Assembly (NCBI GenBank): GCA_012522755.1
Contig: JAAYJV010000151.1
Span: 62,001-126,000, forward strand
Length of the DNA: 64,000 nucleotides
Direction of reading: 5' to 3'
Source: Candidatus Hydrogenedens sp.
Lineage (GTDB): Bacteria > Hydrogenedentota > Hydrogenedentia > Hydrogenedentales > CAITNO01
A model generated the notes under the pieces. The model saw nothing but the letters and a program-made list of their open reading frames with translations. It was not told the DNA's origin and ran no database searches. The translations under genes were made by a program, and so were the position numbers. Positions 45,611-55,336 of the stretch are shown here, in pieces. Every line of letters begins with the position of its first letter. Within the stretch, counting starts at the first letter, position 1.

Positions 45611-48280
45611 TTATCCTTCTTGCCATTCAAAATAGATGGTGCGCAAGGCATAAGGCGGAATTTCTATGGTCAGACTGTTCCCGGAAATATTCAGCGGCTG
45701 CTCCTTTTCTTCATTCAGATTACACGCCCAGGCGGCTGTGAGAGAATGACAGAGTTTGAAGCCATCAGATACTGCTTTGCTCGTGGGATTCCAGAATCGG
45801 ACAACCCCTCCCGGTCCTTCAGCAGCAAGTTTCAATGCGGTCATGACCGCTTCTCCGCTGAGCTGATTGAAAAGTGACCTGGCGGCGGAAGCTGTTGCTG
45901 ATTCATGATGCCTGGGTCTTGCCAGCATCTCTGAGACCAGACGGAGAATCTGTCGTGTATCCGCTTTCTCTCTGAGAGGCAACAGCCCATACTCCACTTC
46001 CAGACAGCCGCGGAGTTGGCCGTCTGTCTCTCCTTGCGTACCCACTGTTTTGGCGAAGCCTCTGAAGAGCGTCAAGGCCAGTTCACAACGGGGCGTGTCC
46101 AGAGCGGCATATTCATGCAATCCTGCAGGACAGAGTACAGCCAGGCCCCGGCGCTGATCCTGAACACCGAAAAAAGTGGTAAAAGCTTTTTCCTCGTTGA
46201 CCCTTTCCTGCCAGAGGGCTGTTTCAGGGGGAATTTCTATCTCTCTTTCCACTACTGCAAAAGGTGTCTCAGCAAAGGAGACGGCTGTCTCACAGTCCGT
46301 GGGGAAAAAGACACGGAGACGATGATCTTCGGCTGTATTGAGGATGGTGGTTTTGACCTTCACCAGAGGAGAATGTTTTTCGAGGGTAATACGATCTGTA
46401 ATGACCATCTCCACTTTATTTTCTGAGCGGTAGCCGTTGCCTTTTTCCAGATCTGCGGGTACGGCAAGTTTTCTTTCCACTCTGAAGGTGCAGCGCAAGG
46501 GTCCGTTCTCTTCTATGCTCGTCGTGACCTCTGTCCCGTAGGAACGCACAAGCAGATCATTTACAGGAATTCCCCGTGTCCATCCATCGCCGCAATCTCC
46601 CGCGTCTTCATAAAGGAGGAGGCCATCGTAACGCTGGCCATCAGCTGTTTCAATGGATAGAGCCCCATGATTATCAAGAGAAATCTCCACGTGCCCATTG
46701 GAAGCGGATAAGGGACCGGTCAGCAGGCTCCCGAAGTTACGTGTGGCATCGTTGGTTCCCTCAATGGAGAAGGAAGTGTATCCACAGGCGGGCAGCTCCA
46801 ATTCCACGGCGACATGATAGGCATCGCCCAAAGTGGACATTTCCCGGCCACGTTCATTGAGGCGGGGCCATTCCATATTCCGCTCAATCCTTTTGTGCTG
46901 ATAGCTCAGACGCCTGCCATCCGCATCAACGAGATGGAATTTGTTGTATCGCTCCCCCGTGGCCAGGCCGTCATGATAAATATACCCTGTCTTCTGTCCA
47001 TAGTCGGAGGGGAAATACAGTGCGAGATCATAGATTCCTTTCCGTGCATAGGGCAGCGGATTATGAACGGTGATATGCTGCCACTGATCCACTTCCGCCG
47101 TGGCATCACCCAGATCGGCCACAGCACGGCGGATGAGACCATCAGCAATGAGTTCAGACTGATCATAGCGATAATGCATATCCCGGTGCACCTGATCGAT
47201 ACTGCAACCGCAAATGGAATCGTGAGGATGGTTCTTCATCAGATATTCCCACGACTTTTCCACATAGCTTCGGGGGAACTGCGTACCCTTCAAAGCGGAG
47301 AGCAGCAGAACAGGCTCACACCACTTTTCCAGCAAAGCACTGCACTCATCATTTCGTTTTTTAAGATCCATGCGTGAAGAAAGCGTGTGGACAATCAGGT
47401 AATGACCATAACGCTCCGTATCACGGACAGGCTCTCTCAGCTCTCCTTTGCGCAGCGGATAAGTATCCTGATGACGAATGAGTTCCCGACCGAAGTCCTC
47501 CAGTCCCGTCCAGATAAATTCAATGTCCGGATAGCGCTTCTGCAACTCTTTGAATATCTGCACCATTTCAATATCAGGGTCCTGATGGTCAATGGCATCG
47601 AGCATGAGAACGATGGGTGCTGATCCACGCGCTTTTTCTGTTTCAAAATATTTTTCAAAGTGCTCTTTATAGCTTTCGTCGGTGAATCCGGCCTCCCGAA
47701 GAGGTCTGCGTACCTGAAAGTCATAGGGCCCATAGCTGCCCACATCGGATAGCTTGCAATAGGCGAGAGTAGTTCCATCGGGACCTTCCCAGTTAAATTG
47801 GGCCGGATAGTTTTCGTCCTGGCCCCCACGCCAGATGATGCCGGCTTTGAGACCGAAACCACCCATGAGCATGGGCAAAGCGGCAATGTGTCCGAACTGA
47901 TCCGGTGTATAGGCATAATCGAGGGGTTCAATGCCCAGCTTTCTGCAGTCGCTGTAACCTCGCATCAGGTTCCTGATGAGGCTTTCACCTGACAGAAGCC
48001 ATTCGTCGGGCAGGTTATACCAAGGCCCCACAAGTATCTTGCGTTCTTTCAGATGCTTGAGAAAGCGTTCTCTGGCCTCAGGACGTATCTGCAGATAATC
48101 ATCAATGACAATGGTCTGTCCGTCGAGATGAAAGGCTTTGAAAACCTCCTCTTCTTCCAGGAGATCCATGGCTTTGTCCACACATTCCACCAGCCACATC
48201 CTGAACTCCTGAAAAGTTTTATACCATTCACGATCCCAATGGGTTCCGACACAATAAAAAGCCTTCATTTTGTTCTCCAT
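45611..48280 (-). CDS. GH38 alpha-mannosidase-type glycosidase
   Basis: 889 residues without signal peptide, so cytoplasmic. The GH38 zinc and catalytic motifs are present: THWDREW (H14, D16), then YTPDQFGH with the likely nucleophile aspartate near 139, and HDSICGCS near 350. The beta-rich C-terminal half matches the family's central and C-terminal domains. Bacterial members cleave alpha-mannosides, including mannosylglycerate. The start is 48280 or, less likely, 48268. It is 5 bases after rsmA on the same strand. Confidence 0.9.
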   Translation of the reverse strand: MENKMKAFYCVGTHWDREWYKTFQEFRMWLVECVDKAMDLLEEEEVFKAFHLDGQTIVIDDYLQIRPEARERFLKHLKERKILVGPWYNLPDEWLLSGESLIRNLMRGYSDCRKLGIEPLDYAYTPDQFGHIAALPMLMGGFGLKAGIIWRGGQDENYPAQFNWEGPDGTTLAYCKLSDVGSYGPYDFQVRRPLREAGFTDESYKEHFEKYFETEKARGSAPIVLMLDAIDHQDPDIEMVQIFKELQKRYPDIEFIWTGLEDFGRELIRHQDTYPLRKGELREPVRDTERYGHYLIVHTLSSRMDLKKRNDECSALLEKWCEPVLLLSALKGTQFPRSYVEKSWEYLMKNHPHDSICGCSIDQVHRDMHYRYDQSELIADGLIRRAVADLGDATAEVDQWQHITVHNPLPYARKGIYDLALYFPSDYGQKTGYIYHDGLATGERYNKFHLVDADGRRLSYQHKRIERNMEWPRLNERGREMSTLGDAYHVAVELELPACGYTSFSIEGTNDATRNFGSLLTGPLSASNGHVEISLDNHGALSIETADGQRYDGLLLYEDAGDCGDGWTRGIPVNDLLVRSYGTEVTTSIEENGPLRCTFRVERKLAVPADLEKGNGYRSENKVEMVITDRITLEKHSPLVKVKTTILNTAEDHRLRVFFPTDCETAVSFAETPFAVVEREIEIPPETALWQERVNEEKAFTTFFGVQDQRRGLAVLCPAGLHEYAALDTPRCELALTLFRGFAKTVGTQGETDGQLRGCLEVEYGLLPLREKADTRQILRLVSEMLARPRHHESATASAARSLFNQLSGEAVMTALKLAAEGPGGVVRFWNPTSKAVSDGFKLCHSLTAAWACNLNEEKEQPLNISGNSLTIEIPPYALRTIYFEWQEG

Positions 48281-48285
48281 AGATC

Positions 48286-49215
48286 TTAAGAAAGAGCATT
48301 GTTTCTGATTGTTTTGATTTGCGCTGTCAGGGAAGCGAAGTCATTGCAGTCCAGGGTCTGGGCACGCCGGTTGTGATCAATACCCACCTCGGACAAAACG
48401 TCCATGATCTCTTCACGGCTCAGTCCAAGATTACCGCCTGTGAGAGTATTGCGCAATGTTTTGCGACGCTGGCGAAAAGCGGAGCGAACCACTTTCATGA
48501 TTTCAGAAATTTCCAGACCGGGAAAGGGTGACCCCTCGTGACAACGAAAACGCACGATGCAGCTGTCCACCTTGGGTCTGGGCAAAAAACAGGAAGCAGG
48601 CACGCGGTGAACAATATCCGTATGAGCATAGAGCCTGGCCGCAATGGAAAGAACACCGTAATCTTCAGAATTCACAGCCGCTGTCAGACGTTGTCCCACT
48701 TCATACTGAGTCATCACAACGAGCCGCTCAAAATATACGGGACTCTCCAGAAAATGAAAGAGCACAGGGGTGGTTACATAATACGGAAGATTGGACACCA
48801 TTTTCAGGGTGCCGGCATGAGGCAAAAATTCCGCTATCAGATTATCCAGATCATGATTGAGAATATCGCCGCGAAAGAGCGTCACCTTTTCATTCTGGCC
48901 AAACTGCTCTTCCAGACAGGGCATGAAGGATGCGTCGATTTCCACGCAAAGAAGCCGCCCCGCCTGATGTACCAGTTTCCTGGTCAATGCCCCGAGCCCC
49001 GACCCGACTTCGATAACACTGTCTTCCGGGGTCAGACCGGCTGCACGGACCATGATCGCATTGATATTGTCATCCAGAAGCATGTTCTGGCCCAGTTGTT
49101 TTTTAAACCGGATATTATGGCGTTGACAGAGTTCTTTCAGTCGAGGATAGATGTCATCGCTGTTATCTTTGGGAGAGACTGGTTTATTCACGGCTGGCTC
49201 AAAATGGGGTGACAA
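48286..49215 (-). CDS. rsmA: 16S rRNA dimethyladenosine transferase RsmA/KsgA
   Basis: 309 residues. It dimethylates A1518 and A1519 in helix 45 of 16S rRNA. Motifs: KQLGQNMLLDD near 40, SAM-binding VIEVGSGLGALTRKL near 64 and the catalytic NLPYYVTTPVLF near 142. The N-terminus has about 35 extra residues ahead of the conserved block. Its start lies 17 bases inside the upstream lipoprotein-like gene. Confidence 0.95.
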   Translation of the reverse strand: MSPHFEPAVNKPVSPKDNSDDIYPRLKELCQRHNIRFKKQLGQNMLLDDNINAIMVRAAGLTPEDSVIEVGSGLGALTRKLVHQAGRLLCVEIDASFMPCLEEQFGQNEKVTLFRGDILNHDLDNLIAEFLPHAGTLKMVSNLPYYVTTPVLFHFLESPVYFERLVVMTQYEVGQRLTAAVNSEDYGVLSIAARLYAHTDIVHRVPASCFLPRPKVDSCIVRFRCHEGSPFPGLEISEIMKVVRSAFRQRRKTLRNTLTGGNLGLSREEIMDVLSEVGIDHNRRAQTLDCNDFASLTAQIKTIRNNALS

Positions 49216-49801
49216 TAACGCTGAAAATGCTTCGCAGAGGGGCTTCTATAACAAGCTCAAAGGGCAATTCCCGTGCTTCCGGCTGTTGGACTGAGTCCGC
49301 GGCCGGCATGGGTGCAGAGAAAAGAATCAGGCCTTCTGTGGCACTCTCAGTCACTTCCAGACCGCCGCCTTCACGGGACTGAAGCATTCCCAAAGCCTGG
49401 TAGGCCGGAGGGCCGGGCTGAAAAGAGTCAATGGAAGAAATATATTTCCCTGCGAGCAGCCATTTGCCGTCCTCCTGAGGCACCAGACTCCCCTCAATGG
49501 CGATACCTTCTACAGGGAAGTGCCCTTCCAGAAGAAAGCCCACTTCTTTTTCCTGAGGAATGAGCCTGACAGAGGGTTCACTACCCGTTCTTTGTCCGGC
49601 ATGATCGGCACCGAGAGCAACGCGAAGATAGGAAACCCCTTCCTCAGCAGTCACCTCTTCCTGAGGCTCCGAAGCAGGAAGGGGTGCCTCTTTTGCGGGA
49701 GCGGGTACTTCAGGAGGAGGTGGTGTTGAAGGGATACATCCCGGGGAAAGGGAGAGACCGATTAGCAGAGCCAAGATCATTGCAGTGCAGCTGGTTTTCA
49801 T
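49199..49801 (-). CDS. Secreted or lipoprotein-like protein, function unknown
   Basis: 200 residues. A signal peptide ends at a cysteine near 22 (LSPGC, a weak lipobox), followed by a Pro/Glu/Ala-rich linker (about 25-50) and a soluble domain of about 140 residues with alternating beta-type patterns. I do not recognise the domain. The last residues overlap rsmA. It probably ends up anchored at the periplasmic face. Confidence 0.65.
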   Translation of the reverse strand: MKTSCTAMILALLIGLSLSPGCIPSTPPPPEVPAPAKEAPLPASEPQEEVTAEEGVSYLRVALGADHAGQRTGSEPSVRLIPQEKEVGFLLEGHFPVEGIAIEGSLVPQEDGKWLLAGKYISSIDSFQPGPPAYQALGMLQSREGGGLEVTESATEGLILFSAPMPAADSVQQPEARELPFELVIEAPLRSIFSVIVTPF

Positions 49802-49831
49802 AAGATCGCCTTTTTCTTTAATGAAGATTTA

Positions 49832-50107
49832 TTAAATGGACACCAGAAAGGTACGGATCAGCCACAAAATCAATACACCGGCCAGAGGCGACCAGTCCGT
49901 AAACCCCATGGATGGCAAAGTATTCCGTATCAGTTTCAGATAGGGATCAGTAATGGGAGTCAGCCAGATGCAGGGTTTTCCCTGCATATTCAAAGAAAGA
50001 AAAGGAGCCAGCCAGCGGAGAAGGAGTGCCATCATATACAGCGTTATGGCACTGTAAACAAAGGCACCGAAAGTTGTATGAAAAACGATTTCTGTATTTT
50101 CAGCCAT
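49832..50107 (-). CDS. YggT family membrane protein
   Basis: 91 residues, two membrane helices (about 13-33 and 72-91) joined by the typical PITDPYLKLIRNTLPSMG segment. YggT proteins are linked to osmotic or cell-shape functions and are often near division or proteostasis genes. It overlaps the start region of thpR's end by one base, so the two are cotranscribed. Confidence 0.87.
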   Translation of the reverse strand: MAENTEIVFHTTFGAFVYSAITLYMMALLLRWLAPFLSLNMQGKPCIWLTPITDPYLKLIRNTLPSMGFTDWSPLAGVLILWLIRTFLVSI

Positions 50108-50703
50108 TATAGCAGCGGGTACTCCTTCAAAGGGGTATAAACAGGGCCCCGGGGGGTTAATTGACTCTTAAACAATACCACATTCTGCGCTTTAAATTCC
50201 TGTCCGAAGTGTGAAGGGGTCCGGGAGCCAAAGACTTCCCTTTCTCTGTGACTGAACTCTTTTTTCTTTCGCAAACGTCCTAAAGTGATATGAGGGACAA
50301 ATCTTTTAGCTTCAGCAGGCTGATCAAGACGGTGCGCCGCCTCTTCACAGGCCTCCACAAGCGGCATCAGGTCACCGGAAAGAATCTTCACGCCAGCCCA
50401 AAAGATGGAAGGTCGACGCAGAGAAGGGAAGGCCCCTGTACCGGCAAGCTGCAAAAGAGGTCCTGTCAGACCTGATAAGGAATGATCCAAAGAGGACTGC
50501 AACAAAAGAGCCTGCTCTGCTTGCAGCTCACCATAGAATCGTAGCGTGATGTGAAGATTTTTCGGATCCACCCAGCGTATGGAGGTCGGGACAGCGTTGC
50601 GGCATTCTTCCACATAAGCAGCCACAGACTCCTGCACGGATGAGGGCAGGGCAATGGCCGCAAAGAGACGTACTGTCTTTTCTTCAGAAGTCCGGTCAGT
50701 CAT
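50107..50703 (-). CDS. thpR: RNA 2',3'-cyclic phosphodiesterase ThpR (LigT)
   Basis: 198 residues with the two HxT motifs of the 2H phosphoesterase superfamily: HITLRFYG near 50 and HITLGRL near 137. It opens 2',3'-cyclic phosphates at RNA ends. It lies 15 bases after cstA and one base from yggT. Confidence 0.93.
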   Translation of the reverse strand: MTDRTSEEKTVRLFAAIALPSSVQESVAAYVEECRNAVPTSIRWVDPKNLHITLRFYGELQAEQALLLQSSLDHSLSGLTGPLLQLAGTGAFPSLRRPSIFWAGVKILSGDLMPLVEACEEAAHRLDQPAEAKRFVPHITLGRLRKKKEFSHREREVFGSRTPSHFGQEFKAQNVVLFKSQLTPRGPVYTPLKEYPLL

Positions 50704-50717
50704 AGTCTGTTGAAACT

Positions 50718-52481
50718 CTATTGCATCGGATCGGCTTTTTCTGCAGCAGCGCGGGGAATGGTCTTCCAGGCCAGAAGCGCTTCCACGACCATCCAGAGTT
50801 GCAGTGCCACAATAATAAAACCAAAAAGGACAAGCAGATAGTTGTGCTTCTCGACAAAGCCTGGCATCTGGCTGAAAATGGCCCAGACAGGCATGAGCAG
50901 CATCAACAGTAAAGGCAGAACAACAAAGAAAATCTTTTTGTTTTTCCAGCGCAAATAGAATACGATCACCATGAGTGCGAGCCCGGCGAGAAGCTGATTG
51001 GTTGCGCCGAAGAGAGGCCAGAGGAGCAGACCCCCGGATCCCGGTCCTTGAGGGCCCGGCAGAAAAGCCAGAACAGCCGCCGAAGCAACAGCTATGACTG
51101 TGGCTGTATATTTGTTTCGGATGGCTTTTACCTGAAGGGCATTGCCAATTTCCTGAATAACATAACGGTTCAATCGCGTGGAGGTATCTATGGTCGTCAT
51201 GGCGAATCCGGCGATCATCACGGCTACAACAGCACAGGCGAGATCGCGGGGGATCCCCAGAGCTGCAATGAGATTACCCGCTCCTTCCACAAAGATCGCA
51301 ATGGTGTGGGCCATCGTCATAGTCTCCCAGCCTTCCCCGTAATAATGCATGAAGGCGGCTTCGCCCGTGAGCAGGCCGCCTTCCGATTGAACGAGAATTC
51401 CCACTCCGGCAACGCAGCTGAGAATCACCAGTACAGCCAGAGCGGCTTCCACGAGCATGGAGCCATAACCGATAAAGAGTGCATCCTTTTCGTTGTCGAT
51501 CTGTTTGGCCGAAGTACCGGAAGATACCACGGAATGAAATCCTGAGACAGCACCACAGGCAATAGTGATAAAGAGAAAGGGCATCATGGGAGGAGCACCT
51601 GTACCACCACAACCAAGCGCTGGAGCGACAATGGGCGGTGCTGCAACGAAGAGTCCGGCCAGCAACGCGATAAGAGCGATATAGAGTTGTAATGAACTGA
51701 TGTAATCACGAGGCTGCAGCAAAAGCCAGACAGGCAGCACACTGGCGAGAAAACAGTAAACCAGAATCAGCAGTGTCCAGATTCCAACAGAAGAATGCAG
51801 GGACTCAGTCAATGATGCGCCGGAGCCGGGAAAGAGGGGAAGATCCAGATTGAGAGGCAGATAATAAACACCGACGTAGATGCTCAGGTACAACAGAAGC
51901 AGAGCTATGAGAGAGGGTACGAACAAAGGCAGGTTCATTTTGTAGATTACAGCACCCACACACAAGGCCAGTGGCATGGCGAACCAGGTTGTAAACACAG
52001 AGCCCGGATATATGGAAAAAAGGGTGGCAATCACCAATCCGAAAACAGCCACAACAAGCGTCAGTGTGAAATAGAGAATGCTCAGAAACAAAAAACGACA
52101 ACGACGACTGATGAGTTTGCCGGACACATCGCCGATGGACTGGCCCTTGTTACGCATGGACACGACCAGGGATCCGAAATCGTGGACAGCACCTACGAAC
52201 ACGGAGCCTATCAACACCCATAAGAGTGCCGGGAGCCATCCCCACAGAACGGCTATGGCTGGCCCTACAATGGGGCCAGTGCCCGCAATAGACGAGAAGT
52301 GATGGCCGAAAAGGATGGCTGGCCTGGTTGAAACATAATCTTTGTTATCGGCCAAAGCATGAGAGGGTGTCGCAGCTGCAGGATCCAAAGAAAATATTTT
52401 TCGCGACAACCACCGCCCATACGTATTATAAGCCACAATAAAGCCGATAAAGGAGCCCAAAGCGATCAGAAGCGTAGTCAT
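50718..52481 (-). CDS. cstA: Carbon starvation protein CstA-type peptide/pyruvate transporter
   Basis: 587 residues, about 16-18 membrane helices. The N-terminal CstA block is clear (YGRWLSRKIF, then the HHFSSIAGTGPIVGPAIAV stretch near 61-79). Family members import peptides or pyruvate, often upon starvation. A GGGGAT ribosome site lies nine bases before the ATG. It heads cstA-thpR-yggT. Confidence 0.95.
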   Translation of the reverse strand: MTTLLIALGSFIGFIVAYNTYGRWLSRKIFSLDPAAATPSHALADNKDYVSTRPAILFGHHFSSIAGTGPIVGPAIAVLWGWLPALLWVLIGSVFVGAVHDFGSLVVSMRNKGQSIGDVSGKLISRRCRFLFLSILYFTLTLVVAVFGLVIATLFSIYPGSVFTTWFAMPLALCVGAVIYKMNLPLFVPSLIALLLLYLSIYVGVYYLPLNLDLPLFPGSGASLTESLHSSVGIWTLLILVYCFLASVLPVWLLLQPRDYISSLQLYIALIALLAGLFVAAPPIVAPALGCGGTGAPPMMPFLFITIACGAVSGFHSVVSSGTSAKQIDNEKDALFIGYGSMLVEAALAVLVILSCVAGVGILVQSEGGLLTGEAAFMHYYGEGWETMTMAHTIAIFVEGAGNLIAALGIPRDLACAVVAVMIAGFAMTTIDTSTRLNRYVIQEIGNALQVKAIRNKYTATVIAVASAAVLAFLPGPQGPGSGGLLLWPLFGATNQLLAGLALMVIVFYLRWKNKKIFFVVLPLLLMLLMPVWAIFSQMPGFVEKHNYLLVLFGFIIVALQLWMVVEALLAWKTIPRAAAEKADPMQ

Positions 52482-52673
52482 AAAATATCATCCCCACACA
52501 CAGGATCTGTGTTACAGTAATTGTTGCAGTGTCCCAAAGGCACCACTACGATTGTACAATGGAGGTGCAGGCTTTGGCAATGATTGCGTATCCGTAAGGG
52601 AACATTATTTCAACTCCAACCCCGGCCGCTATTTTCTTTTCTTCACCAGTTCAGACACTGAACACACGGGGCC

Positions 52674-52982
52674 GCACAGCCGCAACCAAATGAACTTTTT
52701 TTCCACAAAGACTTTTATAAACATTGATAAATTAAAGACCTTGGGGTCGCGCAGCCTGGGAACGCCAATTTCCACATTGGCAGGTCACCCGGGAAAAGAC
52801 CATGATTTATGTATGCGGTTGACGGGAGAACAAAGACTCAGAGTTTACAAAGGCTTTTATTTTATTCTTGGTTAGCAAAAGACCTGTTACCGCATCACTG
52901 TTTACAAAATGTCGATGCCATCACGCGCTGTCTGCCAATGTGGAAATTGGCGTTCCCAGAAGTGACTCTCAAGGTCTTTCAA
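52674..52982. repeat. Palindromic dispersed repeat, copy 2
   Basis: About 309 bases matching 16235-16562 in the same orientation, with one internal gap of about 20 bases. It carries a 28-base perfect inverted repeat (52756-52783 and 52932-52959). The flank to about 53035 repeats part of the element again in tandem (AAAGCCTTTATT and ACAAAAGAC motifs at 52990-53022). The whole stretch 52482-53157 has no supported gene; 53092-53125 also matches 38371-38404 in inverse. Confidence 0.8.
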
Positions 52983-53157
52983 GATTTTCAAAGCCTTTAT
53001 TTTTTGCGGTTGACAAAAGACACATTGCCGAATTGAGGGCCGCACGGAAGAGGCACAACAGGGCACAAAACAATTTATAGCTTTGAAACGTCCATTCTGT
53101 CCACTGACCCCGCAGCAATACCCAAAACCCACCTCCGACTGATTTTCCCACACTGTT

Positions 53158-54426
53158 TTATTCTTCCCCGATGAGGCCCACCGCCCAGAGTGCAGCTCGC
53201 CGGTAAAGGGCAGCCGCATCTTCATTGTCATAGACCTGAGTATCATGTCCCAATAGACAGTGAAACACCCGGCCTTCAGTATTCTCCACAATGAAAGCAA
53301 TGGGATACACTTTTTCATCCACCACCGATAGGGCATCACACAAAACAGTGATCTCATGCTGTCCATCAAGACAGGTATAAAGTTCATCCTGAATCTGAAA
53401 ATCCGTCAGGCCCTGCGTGATGAGATGTTTTTCTTCCGTCATGCGCACCTGAAAAACACCATAAGGATCATGAGCCCGTAATTCCGGATTCCATATGCGT
53501 CCTGCGATTTTTTCGAAGGGAGGCCAGTTTTCAAAAGCACCACAGGCGAAGTGTGATAGAAGAAGGCCTTTGCCACTGGCCACATAATTTCTCAGTGCTT
53601 CTCCGGAAGAGGGAGCGAGCAAAAGACGTTGGTCGTAATTTTTAAAATGCAATACGACAGCATCGTAAAAAGCAAGCCAGGGCGAGCCTGTCATGGCCGG
53701 ACTTTCTGTAATTGTCACTTCCAGGCGGGGATCCTCACGCAACACCCGAGCAAGAGCCGGAGCAGTATTCACCCAGTCGTGGCCACCATAATCATCCCCC
53801 GTTATGATGAGAATCTTTTTTTCTCTTGTTGTTGTTTTCAAGCGGAAAAGAGAGACGGCCTGGAGGACTGCATGAGGGCCCTCTTCTTTCAAGATAGACA
53901 GATGAAAGATACCTCCCTCTACCCCACTCTGCGGTATCGGCAAAAGGATTTTAGCCGGAACAGAACGATCTCCACTGAAGGCTGCGGCCGGTGCAGCGGG
54001 CACAGCCGTCTGCCAGCCCTTATCTTCGGGAGATGAAAACTGCACAGATTGAACTATTCCTTCTTCCGCCGCATCCCACCAGGAAAGACCCAGAATATAG
54101 TCAGCTTCAGGATCCAGACCGGAGAAGATACAGCCAATACGCTCCGTAGACGTCCAGGCGTAATTCCAGGGAACAGCGACATTTTTGGAGAGCTCAGCAG
54201 CCGCGCTGTCCACCATGATCCGCTCTGACTCGGCCGAAGACCTTGAACTGTTCGGATGAGTGGTGAGCGAGGCTGTCAGCACATAGCCTTCGGGACAATG
54301 GGGATCTTCACTGGTAATAACGGTGCTCTCAGCGGGAGCGGCACCGCAAGCGATCTGAAAAAGAAAGCAAAAGAAGAGCGTTACAAATCCAAAACTCTTT
54401 ATTTCTCCAACTGAGGGACACATCAT
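53158..54426 (-). CDS. ThuA-like domain protein
   Basis: 422 residues with a signal peptide ending near residue 30. A beta-rich N-terminal part (about 35-200) is followed by a ThuA/glutamine-amidotransferase-like flavodoxin-fold domain: ILIITGDDYGGHDW near 204, YDAVVLHFKNYDQR near 252, and LLSHFACGAFENWP near 288. ThuA domains occur with sugar-oxidising and DUF1080 proteins in trehalose or disaccharide use. It overlaps the DUF1080 gene by four bases, an association seen repeatedly in PVC-type bacteria. The substrate is unknown. Confidence 0.85.
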   Translation of the reverse strand: MMCPSVGEIKSFGFVTLFFCFLFQIACGAAPAESTVITSEDPHCPEGYVLTASLTTHPNSSRSSAESERIMVDSAAAELSKNVAVPWNYAWTSTERIGCIFSGLDPEADYILGLSWWDAAEEGIVQSVQFSSPEDKGWQTAVPAAPAAAFSGDRSVPAKILLPIPQSGVEGGIFHLSILKEEGPHAVLQAVSLFRLKTTTREKKILIITGDDYGGHDWVNTAPALARVLREDPRLEVTITESPAMTGSPWLAFYDAVVLHFKNYDQRLLLAPSSGEALRNYVASGKGLLLSHFACGAFENWPPFEKIAGRIWNPELRAHDPYGVFQVRMTEEKHLITQGLTDFQIQDELYTCLDGQHEITVLCDALSVVDEKVYPIAFIVENTEGRVFHCLLGHDTQVYDNEDAAALYRRAALWAVGLIGEE

Positions 54427-55148
54427 TCTTGCTCAACTTCTTCCAGAGGACGAATCCAAATGTTTCTATACCACACTTCCCCACCATGATCCTGAAAAGC
54501 GATGAGTCCTTCCAGAGGAAGTTCCGTATAGGCAATGGAAAATTTTCCATAGGGTTTCTTCAGGATGGAAAAATCCGTATCAATCACTTTCATGCCGTTC
54601 ACAGTGACCTGAATCTCCTTGCCCTGACAGCGTATATCATAAGAGTTCCACTCTCCGGCTGCTTTGGCCATATTGTACATGGGACAGACCATGTCATAAA
54701 TGGAGCCTGTACCTGTGCGGCTGGGCAGGGAACCATGATCATCGAGGACCTGTATTTCAAAACCGCGCCGGACCGGATCATTTTCCTGGACTCTTAAAAA
54801 TACTCCGCTGTTGGTTCGCCGGGCGACCTTGAACTCCAGATGCAATTCAAAGTCTGAAAAAGCTTGCGCTCCATAGCCTGCATACCGCAATTTACCCAGA
54901 GAATTTCCAAAAAGATGGAGTACGCCGTCTTTGATTTCAAAAAGCTCCGCGTCATCAGTGATATTTCTCCATTCTTTTGCGTGTTCTTCATCGAGCAGAT
55001 TGAGCCAGCCTTCTCCCTCAGGAATAGCTGTGACTTCACCCTGAGGACGGGGCTTATAATCGGTGAAGAGAAACTTCCAGGCACCATAGGCGATCAACAG
55101 GGCACAAAGAAGGGATACAAAGACGTTGATGGCAATGATTTTTTTCAT
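54423..55148 (-). CDS. DUF1080 (3-keto-disaccharide hydrolase-like) protein
   Basis: 241 residues. An N-terminal membrane anchor or signal (about 5-25) precedes a concanavalin-type jelly-roll fold with DUF1080 marks: SDFELHLEFKVARRTNSGVF near 98, GFEIQVLDDHG near 131 and GEWNSYDIRCQGKEIQV near 167. Members hydrolyse 3-keto-glucosides. An AAGGAA ribosome site precedes the ATG. It forms a two-gene unit with the ThuA gene. Confidence 0.88.
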   Translation of the reverse strand: MKKIIAINVFVSLLCALLIAYGAWKFLFTDYKPRPQGEVTAIPEGEGWLNLLDEEHAKEWRNITDDAELFEIKDGVLHLFGNSLGKLRYAGYGAQAFSDFELHLEFKVARRTNSGVFLRVQENDPVRRGFEIQVLDDHGSLPSRTGTGSIYDMVCPMYNMAKAAGEWNSYDIRCQGKEIQVTVNGMKVIDTDFSILKKPYGKFSIAYTELPLEGLIAFQDHGGEVWYRNIWIRPLEEVEQE

Positions 55149-55185
55149 TGATCATTCCTTTCGTTCTTTACATAAACTGCTTATC

Positions 55186-55215
55186 ACTGTACGCCACTAT
55201 CCTTCAGACAGTCAA
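55186..55215 (-). promoter_or_regulatory. Promoter of the DUF1080-ThuA pair
   Basis: On the minus strand, TTGACT (55210-55215), an 18-base spacer and TACAGT (55186-55191), with a leader of about 30 bases. Confidence 0.5.
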
Positions 55216-55336
55216 AAAAGAGGCCGGTTTGATTCACACTGGACATTTTTCGCTAGAATGTACAAGTAAGATCTTGATGATGATGCATTTTCCTCTTCTG
55301 CGGTGAAGAACTGTACAGTATGTAAAAAGGATAATC

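Noticed and set aside
52902-53387. 161-codon frame across the repeat and the ThuA 3' end
   Set aside because: Its C-terminal likeness to a frame at 16483-16671 reflects the palindromic repeat, and its N-terminal part is out of frame within the ThuA gene.
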